64,000 nt of DNA, taken from Diploptera punctata. Taxonomy: Eukaryota > Arthropoda > Insecta > Blattodea > Blaberidae. The notes under the pieces are model-generated. The model was not told where the DNA came from and did not search any database. It saw only the letters and a list, made by a program, of their open reading frames with translations. Position numbers and translations under genes: made by a program. Below, piece by piece: positions 47,106 to 56,701 of this stretch. The stretch spans positions 434,001 to 498,000 of the forward strand of contig JASPKZ010001236.1 of the NCBI GenBank assembly GCA_030220185.1, read 5' to 3'. Numbering within the stretch: position 1 is the stretch's first letter; the number at the start of each line of letters is the position of its first letter.

Positions 47106-47840
47106 ATTAATATTGAGAAGCTAAAGCTATTACTATGATAGAAATAAGTAAATTAATGAACACAATTAAATTATTGTAAATCAATGGTAAAGAGAAAAAG
47201 TTTTGCCTGAACCGGGAATCGAATCCCGAACATTTAGCTTTCCGTGCTAATGCTCAGACCACTGAGCTAATCCAGGCTATAGCTGCATGGAGTCCCTTCA
47301 TGTCTTCTCCAGGTAGAAGCCATTCATTGTGTATTTGTGAATAATGATTCATTGCAATTGAATGTGGGGCCAGTAGAGTAAGGTAAAGGAAGGATTTTTG
47401 CTTGGATGGGAATGAAGCCTGGATTAGCTCAGTGGTCTGAGCATTAGCACGGAAAGCTAAAGGTTCGGGGTTCGATTCCCGGTTCAGGCAAAACATTTTC
47501 TCTTTACCATTGATTTACAATAATTTGTGTTCATTAATTTACTTATTTCTATCATAGTAATAGCTTTAGCTTCTCAATATTAATGCAATAAATAATGCTA
47601 TAGCTGTGTGGAGTCCCTTCATGTCTTCTTCAGGTAGAAGCCATTCATTGTGTATTTGTGAATGATGATTCATTGCAATTGAATGTGGAGCCAGTAGAGT
47701 AAGGTAAAGGAAGGATTTCTGCTTGGATGGGAATGAAGCCTGGATTAGAGCTCAGTGGTCTGAGCATTAGCACGGAAAGCTAACGGTTCGGGGTTCGATT
47801 CCCGGTTCAGGCGAAATTTTTTCTCTTTACCATTGATTTA
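47106..47840. repeat. Inverted repeat with opposed tRNA-like units, plus a third direct copy
   Basis: Arms 47106-47278 and 47417-47584 are near-identical inverted copies around a 138-bp spacer. Each arm carries a 73-nt tRNA-like unit (- 47278-47206; + 47417-47490) with a perfect 7-bp acceptor stem (GCCTGGA/TTCAGGC), D arm AGCTC/GAGC, anticodon-type stem TTAGC/GCTAA with loop ACGGAAA, and a B-box GGTTCGATTCC. The spacer and right arm are repeated directly at 47590-47840, with a 2-nt insertion in the D arm. Position 33 of the loop is C and there is no long variable arm, so these are not credible functional tRNA-Ser genes. Most likely a SINE-like element. Confidence 0.7.
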
Positions 47841-48659
47841 CAATCATTTAATATTTTAAACTTTTTCAAACAATTTTTGTAACATTATTAGACAATTTTG
47901 AAGTATTTATTTAAATATGCAAATCACAATATTATGACACTGTTAGACAATATTGTGATGCTAACTGTTATTTTCTCCACAGAGTATATTACTTAGTCTA
48001 TAATTTTTCTATCGCTGTTTTGGGTTATCACTGGTTGAATCAGCGTTAGGGAGTGCTAAGTAAGTGTACACCTACTTTTAATAAACGTTTGGCAATTTTA
48101 ATATTATTGATCTATTTTTTAACGTAGATTTGGGGATTTATTGCAAATATTGGTCATTTAAATTTCATAGCGACGGATAGTAATAGAGGATGATAATCGA
48201 TATGTGGTTCGATTGTGGGTTATCGCTGGCTCTATAAACACTGGCGCATGCACACTGTTGTTCTATAGGACTTTGAAAATATTTCACGCTAGTTTAAGTG
48301 CAGTTTTTCCAACAAGTGACTTTTAGCATAGTGTTGGCCTATGTAATAACACACGTTCCCGCTAGAGTCAATTGCCAATATGTTTGCTCACATATAAGTG
48401 GATTCTATCCTAATAGTCCACCTGCATTAGTGGGCAAGCTAGAATGAGAAATTGTTAGCAATTGGCTCTGGTGGGAACATGTGTCATGACATTGGCCAAC
48501 ACGACGATAAGTCATTTTTCTCTGGTCGAATGTTCACTGATAGCATAGTGGCATAGAATAGTCCAGCATTTTAATGCCTATTTTATGAATACCTATTTGC
48601 TTGTCTATTTTAGCCAATACTAATAAAATGCATTGTTAAAACCGTTGAGGTGGAAAGTC

Positions 48660-49018
48660 ATAAAATAAAATAAGTTAAAATAGACCTTCTTAGGTAAGAT
48701 CCGTCGTCCTCAACTTATAAAATATGTATTCTTTATGCCTGTAGGCCTTGAACATCCGTTCCATCTTCAGCCGGCCCTTCTTCGCTACAATATCTAATAT
48801 GATGGTTGATGCTGCTGGGCCTAATGTGGTGTTGTCGTGACTCGTGACGAGGTAGGACCAGCAGCATCAACCATCATATTAGATATTGTAGCGAAGAAGG
48901 ACCTACTGAAGATGGAACGGATGTTCTGAAAGGCCTACAGGCATAAAGAATACATATTTTATAAGTTGAGGACGACGGATCTTACCTTAGAAGGTATATT
49001 TTAACTTATTTTATTTTA
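48660..49018. ncRNA. 360-bp fold-back in CAP-Gly intron with hammerhead-like motifs (sub-family 2)
   Basis: Inverted repeat with arms of about 150-160 bp and a small unpaired centre. The right arm (48903-48941, + strand) has CTGAAGA, a U, helix II GGAAC-GGAT-GTTCT, GAA, helix III AGG/CCT, A17 and CAGG. All CUGANGA and GAA core positions are intact, making this the best-preserved sub-family 2 copy. Helix I is only partly paired. The left arm (- strand, 48770-48741) keeps CTGAAGA and helix II but has lost the G of GAA. Both arms end in AAGTTGAGGACGACGG, the same tail as the PLE ends at 23.1 and 54.6 kb. Confidence 0.5.
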
Positions 49019-49499
49019 TATTAGCCAAAATAAATACCTGGACATCCAGGCTCTAATTATGACATTATTGGGCATTTGATTTTAATTTACCGCTCAAGGT
49101 CATGTACTTCTTATCCTCAGGGGGTGTTTCTTTCAGTAGCCGTTTCCTAAGACAACTGACACCACGTGATTTATGTTGCTGTTGCAAAACGCATTCCTCT
49201 AATGTTTATTTTTTATTCATGGAAAAATAATGCACGTACGGCCAAGCAGGCCCATGTGCAATGTAAATGCAAATGTATTTCCTTTCTTTCGAAGAAAAAA
49301 AACAATTCCATTCTACAAGTCATTTGAGTAGCCATATTAGCCCAGAACTGGTTTCATAGTCGAGTGAAAGACGGCATTATTTTAAATGTATCTCTTTCTT
49401 TGTATTTTACTATATGACTTTGAGTGGTAAAGTAAAACCAAATGCATTATAGTACGCCGCTGCGTTCTCAGGCTTCCATATCTTCATACGCTGGTTTCT

Positions 49500-50244
49500 C
49501 GGAACCTATGGGGTTCTTCATTTATAACCTAACGGGCACATGGCGTTTTGCCTGTGCGCGATTGAGTGTGCCACAGCTGGCTTTGCTTCTTCTTCCTTCC
49601 AAGTATTAGGCCAAGACCTGTTACGATCCTATAGAAAATTTTCCCTCCAGCGTTTCATAGGACGGCCCAGTGATCTTCGTCCTCTTGGTATATAATTATA
49701 CACAGCTTTGGGGATTCGATTTGAACTCATTCTTTCAAAATTGTGTTTCCAATTTAGTTGGTATTGTTTAATATATTAAAAAATTGGCGTGGTATTCAAT
49801 TCTTTTAAGATATCGGTGTTCCTTTTCCGATCCCATCTGGTGTAACCTGCTGTTGTGCGCAAGAATCTCATTTTACAAGCCGTTATTCTGCTTTCATGTT
49901 GTCTTTTTAGTGTCCATGCTTCACTACCATAGGTCAATACTGGTCTAGCCAAAGTGTTATATAAACGTAATCTGGTGTTTTTTTTGTACAAGGGATAGTT
50001 TCATAACTCGATTAATAATTCATAAATTTTTATTATAACTAGTAATATTTTCAGAGATGTCCTTTTCATCCCAGATAGAGAGATAATATCCAAGATATTT
50101 AAATTGATTAGATCTCTCTAAAATGTTATTCTGGAGACAGATTTTACTTTGTAGCCTTCCGCGAAATTCTCGTATAATACTTGAAAGCATAATAATAGCC
50201 CCTTCGACGGCTTTGCTCCTATATAAACTCCGCGCGTGAAGCAT
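49500..50244 (-). pseudogene. Non-LTR RT C-terminal fragment, reversed
   Basis: The - strand reads LERSNQFKYLGYYLSIWDEK, LRLYNTLARPVLTYGSEAW, MRFLRTTAGYTRWDRKRNTD, SLGRPMKRWRENFL. Its 3' terminus (CAGGCAAAACGCCATGTGCC) recurs in + orientation at 52262-52352 as a second, very short copy. Confidence 0.8.
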
Positions 50245-50505
50245 GTATAAAAAAATCTTACCTTATAGAAGATGCTGGAAATGTCGTCCACCGACTAAAC
50301 AGGCATTATATCGAGAAAACATATTCTGATTCACTTGATTAAGTTGGGCCACTGTAATGTTTCCGATTTCATTTCTAATATTTTGTTTTAGTTCTTCCAA
50401 TGTATGAGGATTTGTTTCGTAAAATTTGTCTTTCAGGTTACCCCACAAGAAAAAAATCACACACTGTTAAATCAGGGAAGCGAGAGGGCCATACATCAGC
50501 ACTAT
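50245..50505 (-). pseudogene. Tc1/mariner-type transposase C-terminal scrap
   Basis: The - strand reads FPDLTVCDFFLWGNLKDKFY, ETNPHTLEELKQNI, GGRHFQHLL, the typical tail of DDE_3-type transposases. No terminal repeats are seen; upstream parts are missing. Confidence 0.7.
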
Positions 50506-50800
50506 ACCCCAGCCGCCGAGTCTCCGGCTCTGAAGTTTAGATTGTACGAGGGGTAAAGGGAGAACTCGCCCTCTACTGCCAATAAGGAAATGGTTGTAGT
50601 GAGAGTGAACGTCTGCTACAACCAATCACTACTCTTGACGCAGCTGTAGCGCGATAGTAAGGTTTGAAATTGCTGAGATGTTGTCAACTGTATGTCTGCT
50701 AACCGCATGCGTAAAGCGGCCCCTCCCACTGAATATCCATGTCGGCAACACTGTCGTGAAAACGTCAAGGCCGGAGAATCAGTGGCTGCAGTATAATCAC

Positions 50801-52060
50801 TAGAGTCCAGATGGTAGGCACTTAAAAATTTTAAAGAAGCAGGCAAAAAGGCATTAAAATCATTAATATAGGTACCAATAAATTCAAAATAGGCTCTTGC
50901 AAAAAATGAACTACAAAATAACTTTTTACAGTCTTACGTTAAGAATATAAACATATGCTATCAATAGGTTGCCAAGATATCAGAGATGCTTTTGGAATTT
51001 TTGTCTTTTTACAAAGAGCAGAACCCTCTTTGTCACTCAGCAATGTTTGTATTGAAAATAAGCAAAGAACTTGAAGCCTTAGAGCTGGATCATAATACAA
51101 TGGGACATAGGTTAGGGCTATTTTGCTTAATTGGAATGCATGAGGTGGAAAAATACAATATTTACCAAACGAGGTGCATTGAGGAGGAAACCATCTACCT
51201 GCTATGATATTGGGTTATTGCCACCCTTACCCTAAAATATTCTAAGGGAATTTATAAAAAGTACAATTGAAAACTTCTATGAAATGATTTGTGCCATGAA
51301 GTTTGTCCATTTCAATTGATTTAATTGAAATACTGAATTCATCATCATCATCATCTTCTTCTTCTTCTTCTTCTTCAAGGTATGGGCCTGTTGACCCGTT
51401 CCGCTCCCCGGTGCTGCAGGTGCAGGTCGTCTTTCCAACGACGTTTTGGATCTGTCCGAATATTGCTTTGGGGAGTTCGGTTTTTTTATAATTCCTCGTA
51501 GCAGGTGACCGGCCTGCTGCCGAGTAGTCAAATGGTGGGGCTGCCACCTCAAAGCATTTGAACATGCTTCCATCTGTAGAAACCTCAGGTGGAGGGCTGC
51601 CTCTTCCGCTTGTCTCGCCTTTATTGAAGCTTGTTCTTTTTGCCGATCCAACCGTTGAGGTCTTCACCCGTATCCCTGGGCAGGGACCCTCGTTATACCC
51701 CGAGAGATTGGGTCCTTGACAGAACTTAGTCACTAAGATTCTTAGTGTTCACCCCCGCGACGAGAACGCGCCTGTCAAGAATTACCCAGCTGTATACAGT
51801 TCCGGCTTAAGCCCCGTGTACACACTGAGCCGGGTTAATAGCCTCGTCTAAAACCAAGGCTAAAGGCAAATACTGAATTAATTTCTAGTAAAAATTGCAA
51901 ATAGGAATTAATAGGCATTATAAGCTGAAATAGGCATTTATAGGCAAAATGAACTTCTTGGAAAACAACTCTAGGGTTGTTGGTATGAACTTACATGAAG
52001 TCACTTTTACAATATCAATAAGAAATAAGTATAGGCATTTTCCCCAACATCCGGTCTCAA
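50801..52060. mobile_element. Non-autonomous hAT element (1.26 kb) with 8-bp TSD
   Basis: It is flanked by ATAATCAC on both sides (50793-50800 and 52061-52068). Ends are TAGAGTCCAGATGGTAGGCA and, on the other strand, TTGAGACCGGATGTTGGGGA. Eight-bp duplications and TAGAG-type ends are hAT hallmarks. The interior has a + strand open frame at 50983-51207 of no recognised family and an insertion at 51340-51867. Confidence 0.85.
51340..51867 (-). mobile_element. Retroposed element nested in the hAT copy
   Basis: A 528-bp insertion flanked by the 12-bp duplication AAATACTGAATT (51328-51339 and 51868-51879). On the - strand it ends in an (AAG)n(ATG)n microsatellite tail, as LINE-mobilised elements do. 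An open frame (about 163 codons on the -) has no recognised domain. It could be a SINE or a LINE scrap. Confidence 0.7.
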
Positions 52061-52239
52061 ATAATCACTCCATCTTGAAACACTTTCCTAATTTTATTCA
52101 TGGACTCCTCCACTGTATGAACAGTAGCAGAATTGTTGAAACCTACTATATGATTTCTCTTCTTCTGTCAGTTCACGAAAAAATGGGGTCAAAATGTCAT
52201 TTCGGTACCTCTCTTATAAGGTAAGATTTTTATACATGT

Positions 52240-52352
52240 TTTACGTGTGGAGTTTATGTAGGAGTAAAGTTGACTGTGGCACACCCAACCACGCACAGGC
52301 AAAACGCCGTGTGCCCGTTATGTTATAAATGAAGAGCCCTGTAGGTTCCATA
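52240..52352 (+). mobile_element. LINE 3'-terminal scrap
   Basis: GTTGACTGTGGCACACCC to GAAGAGCCCTGTAGGTTCC is the reverse complement of 49497-49580, the 3' end of the non-LTR element there. Confidence 0.65.
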
Positions 52353-52696
52353 TCTCAAATTGATCGCTGGAGTTACCCCATATCATGTTTCATTTTTGCA
52401 TGCTCCTACAGAATCACCTTGTTTAAACCATTTATTAAGAACTATTAAACAAAGTAAATTTTCAGTGTTCTGTTATGGTAAATAATATGTTTCTTGAAAC
52501 AATTTGTTTAGCACTTATCGGGCAATTAGCTTCTATATCTGTTCTGAGCTAAGTTCCAGTTGAAAACAAACCAGATGTAAGACTACATTTTCATTGGTCG
52601 AATTGTGATTTTACCTTTAAGCATGTAAGAAAATGTAGTTTCCTCTCTAACACTCGAAATAAATAAAAAATATATATTATCTAGCACATACCTGTA

Positions 52697-53639
52697 TCTA
52701 AATATATAAAAATGTTTGTTTGTTTGTACTTTATGAGCGGCCATACCGTTGATCTGATTGTGATGGGGCTTTTTGTAAAATGTTCAGGAGATTCCCAGAA
52801 TGAACATAGGCTATAAGAGAGTTGTGATACTCAACTCCTACACCCTTAAAAATTGCCCTATGTAGTGGAAAACGTGAAAAAAGTAGCTTTTTGGACGCTT
52901 AAATGGCCTGTGCTGCCTAAACCATAACAAAAACACAAAATTAATGTACACAGAATTGAATATCTCAAAAAGCTCTACAAAAAAGTCGGCGACAGCATAT
53001 GTTTATCTCTTACGGATAACTCACAATAACCATTTTTGTCTTTCATTGATGTCAAGAAGATCGAGACAAGTACGTAGATTCCTGTGCAAGCATAGCAGCA
53101 CATGGCGGGTAATTCTTTTACGGATAACTCGCAATAACGAATTTTGTCTTTTAGCTCATATATACCAAGTAGATTGATATAAGTAGATTGATATAAGTAG
53201 ATTCCTGGGCAACATCGGGTAATCAGCACGGGGAATCTTAATTACGATATACATTTATAATTATTTTTCATTGCACTTATTCAACTAATCATAAGAAGTA
53301 CATTAATTTTCGTCTTTGAGCTCATTTATGCCAAGAAGATCGGGATGAGTAGATTCGCGGACAACGCCGGGTAAACAGCACGGGGTATCTAAAAATAATT
53401 ACGATATAAATGTTTCCTCGTACTTATTTAACTAAACATAAAACACATTAATTTTCGTATTTCAGCTCATTTATGTTGAGAAGATCGGGATAAGTTGATT
53501 CCCATGCAACGCCGCGTAATCAGTACGGGGTATCTAAAAAATATAAATTTATAATTATTTTTCCTTTTACTTACTCAACTTAACATAAAAGCACATTAAT
53601 TTTCATTTATTTAGGCGTAGCAGTGCACGCTGGGTCTAG
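52697..53639 (+). mobile_element. Helitron-like non-autonomous element
   Basis: It starts TCTAAATATATAAAAATG followed by a GTTTGTTTGT run and ends GTGCACGCTGGGTCTAG, lying between a host A and T. These are the 5'-TC, 3'-CTRR and A|T insertion signs of Helitrons. It has no terminal inverted repeats. Internally it holds tandem-like blocks ending in CGCCG(C/G)GTAATCAG. No Rep/helicase coding is seen. Confidence 0.55.
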
Positions 53640-53828
53640 TCATTTATGTATGTTTAAGAAGCTGCCACTCTTTCCAGAAAATACATGCTATATCATAAAA
53701 TTCACTGATAATTACAATTTTAATAGATCAAATAAACATTGTTTTATTCTTGCACATGTACAATGTAGAATACAGAAAAATGTCTATTAGGATGTTTTCT
53801 TGACAAATGAATGTTTTTCTGTTTTAAG

Positions 53829-54230
53829 GTTGGAATTCTAAGATATTTCGGCGAAATAAAACTAGAAAAAGGTACATTCTGTGGAATAGAATTGGATGAA
53901 CCAGCTGGCCTTAATGACGGATCACTTAATGGTATCCGTTACTTCACTTGCAAACCTCAGCATGGCATCTTCGCACCTGTGCACATCGTGAAGCCACTCC
54001 CTGGAGGCAGTTGGACGCAGCAGTTTAGACGTAAACACTCTCCTGAAGCTTTCAAGAGAAGATTAAGTGCAACATATCTCATAGCTGATTCTTCAGGACC
54101 ATACAGCCTTTTGGACGGACTCGACACTTCAGATGAGAACTTGACTTATCATGTGGAGAAAAATGGAGAAGTCCCAGAGCCTGGACAGACAATTCTATTC
54201 TCAAACAACATCCATCACTCGCATATAGAG
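53829..54230 (+). CDS. CAP-Gly protein gene, internal exon 2 (core of CAP-Gly domain)
   Basis: Exon of 402 nt (134 codons, phase 0 at both ends). The acceptor is gttttaag and the donor is gag|gtaagt. It encodes VGILRYFGEIKLEKGTFCGI, then ELDEPAGLNDG and GIRYFTCKPQHGIFAPVH, which is the body of a CAP-Gly domain. CAP-Gly domains bind C-terminal EEY/F tails of tubulin, EB and CLIP proteins. The usual GKNDG motif reads GLNDG here, and the usual Trp in the 'GxWxG' stretch is Phe (GTFCGIELD), so ligand affinity or specificity may differ from CLIP-170. Downstream of the domain is a basic patch (RRKHSPEAFKRR) and an acidic stretch (LLDGLDTSDENL). The intronic side of the donor abuts a Penelope-derived fragment. 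The domain call is strong; the orthology is open. Confidence 0.93.
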
Positions 54231-54233
54231 GTA

Positions 54234-54655
54234 AGTTTAACTGTCACCTAAAAGATTTCATACACGCGGGTGATAAATCAAGCTATGCTAAACATCTCAT
54301 TAACGCAGTTCATCGGATGAACACAATTGAAAAACTCTCAGCATAATCCACCGAGAAAACATTCCAGCTAGGATAAATATATTTGAAGACCTTGAAATCA
54401 TAAAGGAAATAAACAACACCTCACTTCTTAATGAGAACGCACCCCAGTCAAACCCATTATATGAGATCGTAAAAAACAAGTCAGTTGCTGCTACAAACAG
54501 TTGGAGTATACATCACCGTACACAAAAACGAGTAGCAGAAGCTCAACCTGCAGAAGATGGAAGATAACTTCCGAAAGCGCTGCAGTTAATTTTATATATA
54601 ATATATCAACAAAGTTGAGGACGACGGCACCTACCAACAGGTACAATTTAATTTT
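54234..54655 (+). mobile_element. PLE fragment abutting the exon-2 donor, with degenerate hammerhead-like motif
   Basis: Starting three bases inside the intron, the sequence translates as FNCHLKDFIHAGDKSSYAKH, LINAVHRM and so on, matching the PLE GIY-YIG fragment at 22.8 kb. At 54548-54585 is CTG, CAGAAGA (U4 changed to A), helix II GGAAG-ATAA-CTTCC, GAA, AGC/GCT, G, CAG. The fold is kept, but G at the cleavage position and the U4 change predict inactivity. The shared tail AAGTTGAGGACGACGG follows at about 54614. Confidence 0.6.
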
Positions 54656-54735
54656 TAACTTTCATCATAAGTTTAACTGTGTGGGGTATGTCCTGAGCTA
54701 ATGTTTTCCAATCATCCCCTGCATAATCTACTTCC

Positions 54736-56345
54736 AGATGATATGGTACTCGGAGCGACAGATAAGGAAGAACTGCAAGAAACAATACACAATCTCGCAT
54801 CTTGGGAAGAAAAATAAACCTATCAAAAACAGTACAGATGGTATTCAGAAAGGGTGGTTGACTGGTAGATGGCGACCACATACAACTCCAGGGCAACCTG
54901 TTGCAAATCACAAATGCCTTCAAATATCTAGGAGTAACACTCCAAACAACAGCCAAGTCATTCAGAACTTATACAAAAGAGAGAGCGGCAGCTGCCATAT
55001 ACAACATAGAAAACATCACACATCTGTCACTTGCAACAGCCATGAACTTTTTGAGGCCAAAATACTTCCCATCATAACATATGGAATAGAAATCACATGG
55101 ACTGACCTCAGCTATGGAGACTTAAACACTTAGAAAAAGTGAAAGCAAGATTCCTTAAAGTAGCAATAGGGATCTCCAAATTTGCTTTGCTCCATCTAGA
55201 CTTGCATATGAGCTAGCATGGAAAACTTTCCTTGTGGAAGATCTATGCACAAAGTTCCTGCTATCAGCTACTAAACAAGAAACTACATTGAAGGAGATAA
55301 GACAAAACAAGAGTAAATAAATAACGGATGATTTTAGGCAACAGTAGCAATGATTAATCGAGACTGAACTGGACCAAACAACAAGATACGCAGTGCAATA
55401 ATAAGACTGGCAGTGCATGGATATCACCACAAACTCTGCAGAATTTCAAACTATCATGATTAGAGTCCGGATGTTAGGCACTTAAAAAAATCAAAATAGG
55501 CAGGCAAAAAAGGCACTGAAAATCATTAATATAGGTACTAAAAAATTCAAAATAGGCTCTTACAAAAAATGGATTACAACATAAATTTTTACAGCCTTAT
55601 GTACAGAAATAAACATATCCTATCAATAGCATACGAAGATATTAGAGATGATTTTGGAACTAGTTTTGCCTTTTTACAAAGAGCATACGTATGTTTTGCA
55701 GTGTGTACGTGCTGCAAAACATGACACTTCATCGCACAATTCACTGAAATTTACACACTTTGCAAAACAATATTGAACCGTCACTTGAGAATATTTCTGC
55801 ACCAAATTCTTTCAGATAATTGGTCAGTTTGTCTTACTGTTTACTGTTGTCCATTCTTTAGGCATCGTAAAACAATTGTTCTAAAGGCAAAAAAAAAAAA
55901 GAACCACGTACACTTGTTGCACCATTTTGTCTTTCTAGCAACTGTCTGAGAACAAGGACTATAGACTGAATTCAGTGTTACCAACATCAAAAATGATATT
56001 GGCAGTCACTTACAGGTTTCTATGCAATGATATGTGTCATGAAGTTTGTCCACTTCAATTAATTTAATTGAAATACTAAGTTAATTTCAAGAAAAAATGG
56101 CAAATGGGCAATTATAGGCATTGTAACCTGAAGTAGGCATTTATAGGCAAAATTAACTTCATGGAAAACAACTTTAGGGTCGTTGGTATGAACTTATATG
56201 AAGTCACTTTTACAATATCTATAATAAATAACTGTAGGCATTTTCCCTAACATCCGGTCTCTAATCATGATCCTTCAATCGACTGTGTGTGTAAGCTTTG
56301 TGATAGACTGTGTGCAAGATACTATTTCAATGTCTGTTTAAAGAG
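54736..56345 (+). pseudogene. Related non-LTR RT fragment, split by a hAT element
   Basis: The + strand reads DDMVLGATDKEELQE, FKYLGVTLQTTAKSF, RAAAAIYNIENITHLS, ILPIITYGIEITW, VHGYHHKLC, then the hAT at 55461-56263, then CVCKLCDRLCARYYFNVC at 56287. That is the same terminal zinc-knuckle as at 6.08 kb. Multiple frameshifts. Confidence 0.8.
55461..56263. mobile_element. Non-autonomous hAT element (803 bp) with 8-bp TSD
   Basis: Same family as the 50.8-kb copy. It is flanked by ATCATGAT (55453-55460 and 56264-56271), with ends TAGAGTCCGGATGTTAGGCA and TAGAGACCGGATGTTAGGGA. It has a poly-A patch at about 55890 and no transposase. It interrupts a non-LTR RT fragment. Confidence 0.88.
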
Positions 56346-56701
56346 AACAAAATCATTGCTGGCATACAGCAGAGACCAAACCTAATGCACATTTGTGTGC
56401 ACTTCTTCATATTATTATAATCTACTTCCCTCAAATCATGGTTAATGTTATTCTCTCACCTCATTCTTGGTCTACCAACTGAGTGTTGATTTTCCTACAA
56501 GAAGCTTCCTACCTTATTAGTGTCACATGTCCTGAAAATTGAAGTCTACAAGACTTAACTGTTGTTATTATATCTGGTTTCCTATAAAAATCATGTAGCT
56601 CACTGTTATGTAAGTATTCTCAATTTACCTGTCTGTTCACCTCTGTTTGGTCCAAACATTTTCTTAAGAACATTATTCTCAAATACTCATGATCTTTTCT
56701 C

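Larger units (their letters stand above)
46931..53828 (+). other. Intron of the CAP-Gly gene (6.9 kb), mobile-element rich
   Basis: GT...AG intron between the exons at 46409 and 53829, phase 0. It contains, in order, a tRNA-like inverted repeat (47.1-47.8 kb), a hammerhead-bearing fold-back (48.66-49.02 kb), a reversed non-LTR fragment (49.5-50.24 kb), a mariner transposase scrap, a hAT element with a nested insertion (50.8-52.06 kb), a LINE 3' end (52.24-52.35 kb) and a Helitron (52.70-53.64 kb). The stretches 47850-48655 and 49025-49490 hold nothing I recognise. Confidence 0.75.

Noticed and set aside
47417..47490. Functional tRNA-Ser(GGA) gene
   Set aside because: C at position 33, no long variable arm, a mismatch in the T stem, and three copies inside a larger repeat.
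51242..51733. 163-codon - strand gene
   Set aside because: Wholly inside a retroposed insertion with TSD; ends in the (AAG)n tail; no known domain.
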